A stretch of 25,660 nt of DNA from JACDDK01 sp038198445. GTDB lineage: Bacteria > Actinomycetota > Rubrobacteria > Rubrobacterales > Rubrobacteraceae. Below are positions 16,657 to 23,836 of the stretch, piece by piece. The notes under the pieces were generated by a model that was not told where the DNA came from, did not search any database, and worked only from the letters and a program-made list of their open reading frames with translations. How positions within the stretch are numbered: position 1 is the stretch's first letter; each line of letters begins with the position of its first letter. The stretch covers positions 1 through 25,660 of the forward strand of contig JBBPZZ010000079.1 in assembly GCA_038198445.1 (NCBI GenBank), read 5' to 3'. Position numbers and translations under genes: made by a program.

Positions 16657-17640
16657 GTGAGCGCGCCGAACATCGAGGCGAAGGGACCGGCGATCCGAAC
16701 GGAAGGCCTGGTTCGGAAGTTTGGGGACAACACGGCGGTGGACAACGTGGACCTGCGCGTCGAGCCTGGAGAAATCTACGGTTTCCTCGGCCCAAACGGC
16801 GCGGGCAAGACCACCACGGTGCGGATGCTGGTAACGCTTCTGGCGCCGACCGCCGGACGCGCCGAGGTAGCCGGCCGCGACATCGCCACCGACCCCGGCG
16901 GCGTGCGGCTCAGGATAGGCGTCGCGTTGCAAGAAGCGGCGCTGGACGCCAAGCAGACCGGGGCCGAGATACTGCGCCTTCAGGGCCGCCTGTACGGGCT
17001 CAAGAGCAAGGAGATAGAACGCCGGCTCGTAGACCTGCGGGAGCTAATAGACATCGGGGACGCGCTCGACCAGCGGGTAGGCAGCTACTCCGGCGGGATG
17101 CGGCGGAGGTTGGACCTCGCCGCGGCGCTTGTCCACAACCCGGACGTGCTGTTCCTCGACGAGCCGACCACGGGGCTGGACCCGATCAGCCGCGCAAAGG
17201 TCTGGGAGGAGGTGCGCCGGCTCAACACCGAGCTGGGCGTGACGATCTTCCTGACCACCCAGTACCTCGAAGAGGCCGACCGTCTGGCTGACCGCGTGGG
17301 CATCATCGACAAGGGCAGGATAGTCGCCGAGGGTACCCCCGCCGAGCTAAAGCGTTCCATCGGCGACGATCTGGTCATCGTCAGGACCCGCGGAGAGCTT
17401 GACGGGGCAGTGGACCGGCTCAGGGGGCTAGAAGCCGTCCAGCGGGTGGAGGTGCACGGAGAGGAGATCACCATCGTCACCCCCGAGGGCTCCCAGGTCG
17501 TGGGCCGCGTCGCCCTTGCGCTGGAGAAGTCCGGCGTCGCCGTAGAAGGGCTAACACTTCGCACGCCGACCCTGGATGACGTGTTCCTGGAAGTTACCGG
17601 CAACCGGCTGCTCAGCACCGACGAAAAGGAGTCCGAGTGA
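16657..17640 (+). CDS. ABC transporter ATP-binding protein, DrrA type
   Basis: The protein has 327 residues. It energises export together with the membrane protein encoded next. Walker A GPNGAGKTT is at residues 45-53, the signature YSGGM at 144-148 and Walker B VLFLDEPTTGLD from 164. The switch histidine is replaced by Gln202 in LTTQYLEEADRLADRV, a feature of DrrA-like daunorubicin/antibiotic exporters. A C-terminal extension of about 90 residues (VRTRGELDGAVDRLRGL, then PTLDDVFLEVTG) also fits that group. The GTG start has only a weak GAGG close by. The stop codon overlaps the permease start (GTGA), so the two are translationally coupled. The substrate is not readable; drug, lipid or polyketide export is typical of the family. 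Confidence 0.93.
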   Translation: MSAPNIEAKGPAIRTEGLVRKFGDNTAVDNVDLRVEPGEIYGFLGPNGAGKTTTVRMLVTLLAPTAGRAEVAGRDIATDPGGVRLRIGVALQEAALDAKQTGAEILRLQGRLYGLKSKEIERRLVDLRELIDIGDALDQRVGSYSGGMRRRLDLAAALVHNPDVLFLDEPTTGLDPISRAKVWEEVRRLNTELGVTIFLTTQYLEEADRLADRVGIIDKGRIVAEGTPAELKRSIGDDLVIVRTRGELDGAVDRLRGLEAVQRVEVHGEEITIVTPEGSQVVGRVALALEKSGVAVEGLTLRTPTLDDVFLEVTGNRLLSTDEKESE

Positions 17641-18458
17641 GTACCCAGACCCCCTCGACCGCACACCTCTCGAACGAGGGCTCCGTCAGCGCCCGGCCCG
17701 CCGGTTTCTGGAGAGACCTCTTGAGCGTTGCGGGGCGGGCTCTCCGGGCCATTCCGCGCGAGCCAGAGGCGCTCGTACCGGCGCTCATCGTGCCGATCTT
17801 CTTCTTCGCCGTGAACGTCGGCGCCCTGTCGGACATCTCTTCGTTCGCCGGGGTGGACGACTTCAAGGCCTTCCAGCTACCCGTCGCCATCGTCTTCGCC
17901 GTAACTGGAATCTCACGGGCCTCGGCGCTCGTCACGGACATACAATCCGGCTACTTCGATAGGCTGCTCGTCTCACCGGTAAACCGCTACAGCCTGTTGC
18001 TCGGGCTCATGATCGCCGACCTCACCCTCGTTATTGCCCTCTCGATACCCGTGCTCGTTCTGGGCTTCGTGCTCGGCGTCGGCTTTGCGACCGGACCTCT
18101 GGGCGTCGTCGCGTTCCTGCTCATCGCCGGTCTCTGGGGCCTTGCGTTCACCGGATTCCCATACACCATCGCGCTCCGAACCGGAAACCCGGCGGCGGTG
18201 AACTCGTCGTTCATTCTCTTCTTCCCCTTTGCGTTCCTGACGACGACGTTCCTGCCGCAGGACGCGCTCACCGGTTGGCTCTCCACCGTCGCCGACTACA
18301 ACCCCGTCACCTACCTGCTCGCGGGACTCCGGGCCTTGATCTCCGACGGCTGGACGGCGTCCGACCTGCTGCGCGCTATCGGAGCCGTAGCCGCCGTGGG
18401 CCTCGTGTCGTTTGGTCTGGCCTTCTCAGCCCTGCGCGCCCGGGTACGCCGCACGTAG
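17637..18458 (+). CDS. ABC-2 type transporter permease, DrrB type
   Basis: The protein has 273 residues and about six membrane segments, the ABC-2 architecture. Segments include ALVPALIVPIFFFAVNVGAL, LLLGLMIADLTLVIALSIPV, GVVAFLLIAGLWGLAFTGF and a last helix near AIGAVAAVGLVSFGLAF. The soluble N-terminus carries WRDLLSVAGRALRAIPREPE. FFPFAFLTTTFLPQDALTGWL and the DYNPVTYLLAGLRALI region match the conserved C-terminal ABC-2 motif. The GTG start overlaps the ATPase stop by four bases. It forms the membrane part of the exporter; one ATPase dimer with a permease dimer is expected. Confidence 0.92.
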   Translation: MSTQTPSTAHLSNEGSVSARPAGFWRDLLSVAGRALRAIPREPEALVPALIVPIFFFAVNVGALSDISSFAGVDDFKAFQLPVAIVFAVTGISRASALVTDIQSGYFDRLLVSPVNRYSLLLGLMIADLTLVIALSIPVLVLGFVLGVGFATGPLGVVAFLLIAGLWGLAFTGFPYTIALRTGNPAAVNSSFILFFPFAFLTTTFLPQDALTGWLSTVADYNPVTYLLAGLRALISDGWTASDLLRAIGAVAAVGLVSFGLAFSALRARVRRT

Positions 18459-18475
18459 ACGGCGCCACGGGATCG

Positions 18476-18481
18476 TATACT
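18476..18481 (+). promoter_or_regulatory. Possible -10 box for the isocitrate dehydrogenase-like gene
   Basis: TATACT lies 52 bases before the TTG start in the 74-base gap after the ABC permease gene. No convincing -35 box is visible at 17 bases upstream, so this is tentative. Confidence 0.3.
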
Positions 18482-18532
18482 AGGCGAAAGTTCAGGATCT
18501 ACGTCTAAGCGAGTCTAAGTCAGAGGTGCGAA

Positions 18533-19609
18533 TTGGATGTAAGGACCATCGTTGTGATGGAGGGTGATCAGACAGGCCAGGAATTGCTGGAGGAGGCGCT
18601 GCGCGTCCTCGACCCGGCGGTGACCGGGATCGAGATAGATCTCAAGCGCTTCGACCTCTCGCTGGAGAACCGCCGGGCCACGGACAATCAGGTGGTCCAC
18701 GACGCGGCGGCGGCGATGAAGGAGTCCGGCTTCGGCATCAAGGCCGCCACCGTCACCCCTGAAACATCCGGCGATGTCGGCTCGCCCAACGCCATTCTGC
18801 GGAAAGGGATAGACGGGACCGTAATAGTGCGGACGGGACGGCGTATCCCCGGCGTCAACCCCGTTACGGGCGTCCACGCGCCGATCTCCGTCGTGCGGAT
18901 GGCCGTGGACGACGCATACGGCGCGGAAGAGTGGCGCGAGGGTGAAGGACTCGACGAAATAGCGTACCGGACAGAGAAGATCTCACGCCGCGTATGCCGG
19001 GGCGTCTCCGAGTTCGCGTTCATCCAGGCGCGCAAGATGCGGGCGAAGGTCTTCGGCGGCCCCAAATACACCGTCTCCCCCGTCTACGAAGGCATGCTCA
19101 AGGAAGAGATGGACCGCGCCGCGGAGAACAACCGCGACGTGCGCTACGACCCGCAACTAATAGATGCGACCTACGCGCTGCTACTGACGACCTACGGCGA
19201 GCCGCTCGTCATCCCGACGCTAAACCGTGACGGCGACTGCATCTCGGACCTCGTCATGCAGATGTTCGGCTCCATCGCGGGTGCGGAGTCGTTACTGATC
19301 TCACTGGACGAAGACGAGAACCCGGAGACCGTCATGGCCGAGGCGCCGCACGGCACGGCTCCTTCACTCGAAGGCAAAGACGTTGCGAACCCGATGGCGA
19401 TGATCCTGGCCGGCGCTGGCCTCCTCACCTTCTTCCACGAGGAGGAGGCGAGCCGCGTCTCCCGCGCCATCTACGAGGCCACGTTCGAGACCATACTGGA
19501 CGGCGTGAAGACGGCGGACCTCGGCGGCTCCGCCGGCACCACGGAGTTCACCGAGGAAGTCATAAGGCACGTCAAGACCAAGCTCGAAGTGTGGAGCGCG
19601 CTGGCCTAG
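18533..19609 (+). CDS. Isocitrate/isopropylmalate dehydrogenase family protein, probable NAD-type isocitrate dehydrogenase
   Basis: The protein has 358 residues and likely oxidises isocitrate to 2-oxoglutarate. The isocitrate-binding pattern of eukaryote-like (type II) enzymes is visible: Ser84-Pro-Asn86, Arg90 and Arg100 in SPNAILRKGIDGTVIVR. The catalytic lysine region is FGGPKYTVSPVYEGMLKEEM, and metal-binding aspartates lie in LNRDGDCISDLVMQMFGS. The cofactor loop HGTAPSLEGKDVANP (His273 onward) carries Asp283 where NAD-type enzymes have an acidic residue, and lacks the Arg-His pair of type II NADP enzymes, so NAD is predicted. The TTG start has GAGGTG a few bases upstream. It is shorter than type II enzymes. 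It lies near isocitrate lyase, with which it would compete for substrate. Another 2-hydroxyacid substrate cannot be excluded. Confidence 0.83.
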   Translation: MDVRTIVVMEGDQTGQELLEEALRVLDPAVTGIEIDLKRFDLSLENRRATDNQVVHDAAAAMKESGFGIKAATVTPETSGDVGSPNAILRKGIDGTVIVRTGRRIPGVNPVTGVHAPISVVRMAVDDAYGAEEWREGEGLDEIAYRTEKISRRVCRGVSEFAFIQARKMRAKVFGGPKYTVSPVYEGMLKEEMDRAAENNRDVRYDPQLIDATYALLLTTYGEPLVIPTLNRDGDCISDLVMQMFGSIAGAESLLISLDEDENPETVMAEAPHGTAPSLEGKDVANPMAMILAGAGLLTFFHEEEASRVSRAIYEATFETILDGVKTADLGGSAGTTEFTEEVIRHVKTKLEVWSALA

Positions 19610-19634
19610 CGATGCTGTTCAGGGAAGGACGATC

Positions 19635-20105
19635 ATGGGCGGATCGGTGTTTGCGAAGACCCTGGGGCTCGGTGCCATTGGCGGGCTACGCTCGATGTCG
19701 GCCCCGGCGGTGGTGAGCCGGGCCGTCGCGACCGGCCGCCTCGACAACGTGGAAGACACTCCGTTCCAGATGCTCGGTTCGCGCCCGGTATCCACGACGC
19801 TGCGGGTGTTGCAATTCGGGGAGTTACTGGGCGACAAGCTACCCATGACTCCGAGTCGAACCGCCGCGCTGCCCCTGCTAGGACGGATGGCGTCCGGCGC
19901 GATCGCGGGTACGACACTGTTCGCCTCAGAAAATCGTTCGTCCGTCCTGGGCGGCATCATCGGGGCCGGAGCCGCAGTCACGTCGGCTTTCGCTGGCGAG
20001 CGGCTGCGAGCGCTCGTTGCTGAAAAGACCGGAGTACCCGACCCGCTCCTCGCCCTGCTGGAAGACGCAGTGGTTCTGATCTGCGGCTCACGCCTGCTGC
20101 GTTAA
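19635..20105 (+). CDS. DUF4126-like small membrane protein
   Basis: The protein has 156 residues, is glycine/alanine rich, and has three or four weak hydrophobic segments. The pattern LGLGAIGGLRSMSAPAVVSR, PMTPSRTAALPLLGRMASGA and VPDPLLALLEDAVVL near the end matches what I recall of the DUF4126 family, integral membrane proteins without assigned function. The ATG follows AAGGACGATC, a moderate ribosome site. It begins 25 bases after the isocitrate dehydrogenase-like gene and so is probably co-transcribed. It ends four bases from the stop of the convergent kinase gene, with no terminator between. Confidence 0.82.
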   Translation: MGGSVFAKTLGLGAIGGLRSMSAPAVVSRAVATGRLDNVEDTPFQMLGSRPVSTTLRVLQFGELLGDKLPMTPSRTAALPLLGRMASGAIAGTTLFASENRSSVLGGIIGAGAAVTSAFAGERLRALVAEKTGVPDPLLALLEDAVVLICGSRLLR

Positions 20106-20109
20106 AGGT

Positions 20110-20970
20110 TCAGAAACCGAACCGGCGCAATGTACTTCGCACCGAGTCCAGGTAGCCGCCGCCGAAGTAGTACACGTGGGTCAGAAGCGGGTAGAGACTG
20201 TAGACGTGCCGGCGAGTCTCGTAGAATCCGGCAGGTATCTCCCGGATCTCCGCGTAGCGCTCGAAGAACGACTCGCCAAACGAGTTAAAGAGGCTGATGA
20301 AGGCCAGTTCCATCTCGGGGTCGGCGTGGTAGATGGCAGGATCCAGGAAGGCGGTGATCCCATTTCCCTTCGACAACACGTTGCCGCTCCAGACGTCGCC
20401 GTGAATGAGCGCGGGACGTTCCGGTTCCTCGATCAACCCATCCAGCCGCTCCGCGAGCCGCTCTACCTTTTTCAAGTCTTGAGACGTCATACGGCCGGCA
20501 TCATGGGCGACCAGCGCCATATAAAGGAGGCGCTGGTCCCGGAAGAACTCGACCCAACTGTTCGTCCACGGGTTCGGCTGGTTCAGGCTGCCGATGAGGG
20601 TGTCCTGCTCGTGGCCGTAGGCATCGGCCGTGACCCCGTGCAACCCGGCGAGCAACTCGGCGGCGTGGCGCTCCGCCCCTTCCGAGAAGCTGTTCGCGCC
20701 CTCGATAAACTCCATCAAGAGAAGCGTCTCCGAGCCGTGATAGACCTCCGGTACGGGCAACCCGCTCTTCTCGCGCAGGTAGCGGAGCATGTACGCCTCG
20801 CGCTCCAAATGCGACTCGGCCTCGCGGTCCACTTTGGCGACCAGCAGAGTGCCGTCCTCAAGCTCCAGCCGGTAGACCTCACCGATGCAGCCGCCTCCGA
20901 GCGGACGCGCGGAACGCAGACGCTCCCCGAGATGCGCCTCGACGCCGTCGGAGATCAAACGCTCAGACAC
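20110..20970 (-). CDS. Fructosamine/ketosamine 3-kinase family protein
   Basis: The protein has 286 residues, the usual family length. Kinase motifs are visible: the glycine-rich start LGGGCIGEVYRL, Lys46 in LLVAKVDRE, the catalytic loop HGDVWSGN (His190, Asp192) and the metal-binding motif DPAIYHADPEMELAF (Asp210). Family members phosphorylate sugars attached to protein amines (ribulosamines, erythrulosamines or fructosamines), which destabilises the adduct and lets the protein be repaired. The GTG start at 20970 overlaps the end of the upstream phosphatase gene by eight bases, so the two are translationally coupled. This pairing with a low-molecular-weight phosphatase supports a deglycation role rather than a free-sugar kinase role. 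Which sugar is used cannot be read. Confidence 0.92.
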   Translation of the reverse strand: MSERLISDGVEAHLGERLRSARPLGGGCIGEVYRLELEDGTLLVAKVDREAESHLEREAYMLRYLREKSGLPVPEVYHGSETLLLMEFIEGANSFSEGAERHAAELLAGLHGVTADAYGHEQDTLIGSLNQPNPWTNSWVEFFRDQRLLYMALVAHDAGRMTSQDLKKVERLAERLDGLIEEPERPALIHGDVWSGNVLSKGNGITAFLDPAIYHADPEMELAFISLFNSFGESFFERYAEIREIPAGFYETRRHVYSLYPLLTHVYYFGGGYLDSVRSTLRRFGF

Positions 20971-21448
20971 GGCTCTTCGCGACTCTATCCTGGATCTCCC
21001 CCAGAAGTCCTCGTGACGCCTCCTCTATCAGGTCCATCGCGCGCTCGAACCCGCCGGGATCTCCATAGTACGGGTCCGGGACCTCGGTCTCGGGCGAGTC
21101 CGCCGCGTAGTCCAGAAACGGCCGGACCACCACATCGCGTCGGCGGCAGAGCCCTGCGACGGCGCGGTAGTTCTCCTCGTCCATCGTCAGGATATAGTCG
21201 AAGCGCCGGCAGTCCTCCGGCACCAGGCGGCGCGCCTTCTGGGAACTTATGTCCACCCCCCGGCTCGCCGCGCTCCGGATAGCCCGTGAGTCCGGCGGCC
21301 CCCCAGCATGATAGAAGCTGTGGGTCCCGGCGGAGTCGACCTCTATCTCACCTTCCAGCCCCTCGCGCAGCACCCGTTCATCGAAGACGCCCTGGGCAAC
21401 CGGCGAACGACAGATATTTCCCATGCATACGAACAGCACGCGTACCAT
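20963..21448 (-). CDS. Low-molecular-weight protein-tyrosine phosphatase family
   Basis: The protein has 161 residues. The P-loop VCMGNICRS gives nucleophile Cys8 and Arg14, and the general acid is Asp125 in VPDPYYGD. Both are diagnostic. Family members dephosphorylate protein tyrosine or, in some cases, ribulosamine-5-phosphates on proteins. Human LMW-PTP-A has the latter activity, and bacterial fructosamine-kinase homologues are known to neighbour such phosphatases. The eight-base overlap with the kinase gene makes the sugar-phosphate role attractive here: the phosphatase would yield the ribulosamine that the kinase acts on. No strong ribosome site precedes the ATG at 21448. Protein-tyrosine signalling or exopolysaccharide control is the alternative. 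Confidence 0.93.
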   Translation of the reverse strand: MVRVLFVCMGNICRSPVAQGVFDERVLREGLEGEIEVDSAGTHSFYHAGGPPDSRAIRSAASRGVDISSQKARRLVPEDCRRFDYILTMDEENYRAVAGLCRRRDVVVRPFLDYAADSPETEVPDPYYGDPGGFERAMDLIEEASRGLLGEIQDRVAKSRV

Positions 21449-21567
21449 ATCCGCGTAATCTACCAGTTATCCATACGCCCCGAAGCTGACCTTCCGCACC
21501 TGAATACTGTGCCACCAGGTACCCGAGATGGAGCTTGCGCTGGTTTGTCACAAGGACATCTAAAACT

Positions 21568-22557
21568 CTAACCTTCTGGTGGAGGGCTCGGGAGATTGTG
21601 AATCTTGATTCGCACGCGGGAAGCCATAGCCGAACCAAATTCCCTTCTTAATGGCTGTTCGGCGCTGTCGGGTACTTCCGGATCCATGTCCGCCTCCACA
21701 TTCATGTGGTCCATGTACCAGTCGGCGAGATGGGGCGCGTAGAATACGGATGACGCGGCTATCGGGTGGTAGAACGACGTGAACAGAGTGTCCTTATTAC
21801 GTTTCGCAGGGTACTCGACAGTATACGAAAGTAGCCCGCGCCTGCGCGGCTCTCTGGGAAAGGCTACGACTGATAGACAGTCCCTACCGATAAGGTATCC
21901 GTAGTCCTTATGGGTGTGGGCCGCCCTCGTAAGCCAAACCAGGGCATCCGCTACCTGCTGCTCGGCCAGCTTCTTCCGATTGACCTTGAGGTATTGGACC
22001 ACCTTCTCGCGACTCGTCTTGAGGACTTTCGCCGTGGGGTCGTTCCCCTCGAACACGGGTAGGGCTCCAGCCACGTAGATGACTGGCTTGGGGCTCCAAG
22101 GGTAGAACCACTGCACGTCGCTTACGAAGTGGTCCCTCACTTCCACAAAGCCGCTATCGTTGACCTTCATGTTCGATACGGTCGCCCTGAAGCAGCGATT
22201 CTTCTGGTCATAGCCCGCGAGAATCACTTCTAGCGGTTTGAAGTCGCCTCGTAACCTGGACAAAGTACGGTCCGCCTGTTGGCATAAAGAGCGGCAGATG
22301 TGTTCCACGCTCGGTTCTCCGTCCCTGGCGATGGAACCCAGGTGCTCCAGGAGCCAGTAGTCGGTTCTATTCTCAGGCTTCTCCCTACCGATGAAGGCCA
22401 ATCCGGTGTAGGAAGCGGCGAAGTGAACATGGCCCATCCCGACGCACACCGCCTTGTTCGTTTTGTCGGTGATGACCTCGCCGTTAGGCTTCGTCAGACG
22501 CCTGTCCGAGACCTGGACAACCCGGTCTTTGTCAACGACAGTGATGATGAGCGTCAT
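21568..22557 (-). CDS. Putative stand-alone Ntn-hydrolase, proteasome-beta-like
   Basis: The protein has 329 residues from the ATG at 22557. Its start MTLIITVVDKDRVVQVSDRR, followed by LT, aligns without gaps to the N-terminus of proteasome beta subunits once Met is removed: Thr1, Lys9-Asp10, Val12-Val13, Asp17, Arg19 and Thr21. A lysine near position 33 (Lys34 in DKTNKAVCV) fits the third catalytic residue with a one-residue shift. Later stretches (AEQQVADALVWLTRAAHTH, then IGRDCLSVVAFP) resemble the helix plus final strand of the same fold. About 90 further residues form a tail without recognised motifs. A GTG at 22581 would add eight residues and bury the threonine, but a TATAAT box lies six bases before the ATG, favouring the ATG. 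The fold is inferred by eye; the substrate is unknown. It is not HslV or a normal 20S subunit by length. Confidence 0.65.
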   Translation of the reverse strand: MTLIITVVDKDRVVQVSDRRLTKPNGEVITDKTNKAVCVGMGHVHFAASYTGLAFIGREKPENRTDYWLLEHLGSIARDGEPSVEHICRSLCQQADRTLSRLRGDFKPLEVILAGYDQKNRCFRATVSNMKVNDSGFVEVRDHFVSDVQWFYPWSPKPVIYVAGALPVFEGNDPTAKVLKTSREKVVQYLKVNRKKLAEQQVADALVWLTRAAHTHKDYGYLIGRDCLSVVAFPREPRRRGLLSYTVEYPAKRNKDTLFTSFYHPIAASSVFYAPHLADWYMDHMNVEADMDPEVPDSAEQPLRREFGSAMASRVRIKIHNLPSPPPEG

Positions 22558-22563
22558 GCCGAG

Positions 22564-22569
22564 ATTATA
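22564..22569 (-). promoter_or_regulatory. -10 box for a leaderless transcript of the Ntn-hydrolase-like gene
   Basis: The minus strand reads TATAAT-CTCGGC-ATG. A start point about seven bases after a perfect -10 box would be the A of the ATG at 22557. No ribosome site precedes that ATG, which fits a leaderless mRNA. The -35 region is not convincing. Confidence 0.5.
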
Positions 22570-22728
22570 GTCGTCGGTCACCTAAATCCCTACATGCAAA
22601 CGCACCCGGACATCTCTCATGGACAGAGCGAGCGCATCACCAACCGCTACTGAACGCTCTGAGACACATCCCTACATCGACGCATGTATTCTTGCGCCTT
22701 CAACACCGAATCTACGGCTCTCGGGCTC

Positions 22729-23034
22729 TCAGCTAGCGTAGTACAGATACGCCACCGAGTTAAGGAAGATGAACGCGCTGATGGTGAATACGATGGAGTA
22801 GAGAAGCTCCTCCTCAGTCCACTCGCCTCGCTCCCGGTTACCGCTATTGCCTCGTATCTCGCGCAACAGCGGGCCGGAGAGGAATGCCAGAGCCCCCATG
22901 AGGAGCGTGTGTACCCAGAACGTGACCGCATCTCCGAGCACACCAAACACAACACCGGTAGCCATCAATAACGCCAGGAACCAGGCCGCCGTGATCGCGG
23001 CGACTACCCTGAAAGCCGAGAGGACAGGTACCAT
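22729..23034 (-). CDS. Small membrane protein, 101 residues
   Basis: The sequence shows three hydrophobic segments: VVAAITAAWFLALLMATGVV, VTFWVHTLLMGALAFLSGPL and, after a charged loop (REIRGNSGNRERGEWTEEE), LLYSIVFTISAFIFLNSVAY. The ATG at 23034 has GAGG eight bases upstream (AGAGGCTAATC), and an AT-rich stretch (23045-23065) precedes it, a likely promoter zone. It sits 171 bases from the start of the Ntn-hydrolase-like gene on the same strand and is divergent from the next unknown gene. No family recognised; function unknown. Confidence 0.68.
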   Translation of the reverse strand: MVPVLSAFRVVAAITAAWFLALLMATGVVFGVLGDAVTFWVHTLLMGALAFLSGPLLREIRGNSGNRERGEWTEEELLYSIVFTISAFIFLNSVAYLYYAS

Positions 23035-23202
23035 GATTAGCCTCTTTTGTTGCTTTTATTTTATCATGGCGCCACTTGACATGATTTCTTCACCCCGTGG
23101 TAGGAGGCTCGACTTTTGCCGGGTATGCGTGCATAGTTCCGGCGGACGGACGGCTTGCTAGACTTTGCGAGGGATCAGGGTGTCGAAGGTCGAGGAGAAC
23201 GG

Positions 23203-23763
23203 ATGAGTTGCAGGGTCTTGAGAGGTGAAGGGGGCGACTTCTGGTTCACCCTGCATAGTTGGGCGCAGGTTCTGGACATGGCAAACTTGAATGGTTGGAT
23301 CCCCGCGAAGACCCGTCCGCCCGAGTGGCCCGTGGACAACGAGGAGTACAACCGCATGGTCGCCGAAACAGGTGGCCGTGTAGAGTTCTTCGCGCTTGAG
23401 AACGACGAGGGCGAAGAGGTCTTCACCGGCTACCTCTACCCTCCTGGACGCTGGCACGGCGGCTATCTCACCGCTGAACGACAGCGGGTAACGGCCGAAG
23501 ACGCCAGCCAGATGGCGGAGGTGCTGGAGGAAGTCCTGGAGGAGGTGCCGGAGCGGGACCAGTACGGCTCCTTCATCCCCCGTAACAGAGAAGAGCGCGT
23601 ACAACAGGTAGCCGAAGACGACATAACGTTCAAAGACTGGTTCAGCGGTCCTGCCAGAGAGCACCTGCGAAAATTTATCGAGTTCTGCCGGGCCGGAGAG
23701 TTCATAGTGCTCGACGAGTACAAGGCCGAAGAGAAAGGGGTGGGCAAGGACCTCGCCGAATAG
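23203..23763 (+). CDS. Hypothetical acidic protein, 186 residues
   Basis: The ATG at 23203 follows GAGGAGAACGG, a good ribosome site. An in-frame TTG at 23155 would add 16 residues without such a site. The protein is soluble and acidic: GDFWFTLHSWAQVLDMANLN, GWIPAKTRPPEWP, YLYPPGRWHGGYLTAERQRV, a glutamate-rich helix MAEVLEEVLEEVPERDQYG and FSGPAREHLRKFIEFCRAGE. No catalytic or binding motif is recognised. A TTGACA (23076-23081) lies upstream without a clear -10 box at normal spacing. It precedes the phosphofructokinase gene by 73 bases on the same strand, but that gene has its own strong ribosome site. Function unknown. Confidence 0.75.
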   Translation: MSCRVLRGEGGDFWFTLHSWAQVLDMANLNGWIPAKTRPPEWPVDNEEYNRMVAETGGRVEFFALENDEGEEVFTGYLYPPGRWHGGYLTAERQRVTAEDASQMAEVLEEVLEEVPERDQYGSFIPRNREERVQQVAEDDITFKDWFSGPAREHLRKFIEFCRAGEFIVLDEYKAEEKGVGKDLAE

Positions 23764-23836
23764 GCCAAAACGCTGACAGCCAGCGAACTAGCCGCTAGAC
23801 TGGACCCTTCAATGCGCTATACAAGGAGGAGAGACT

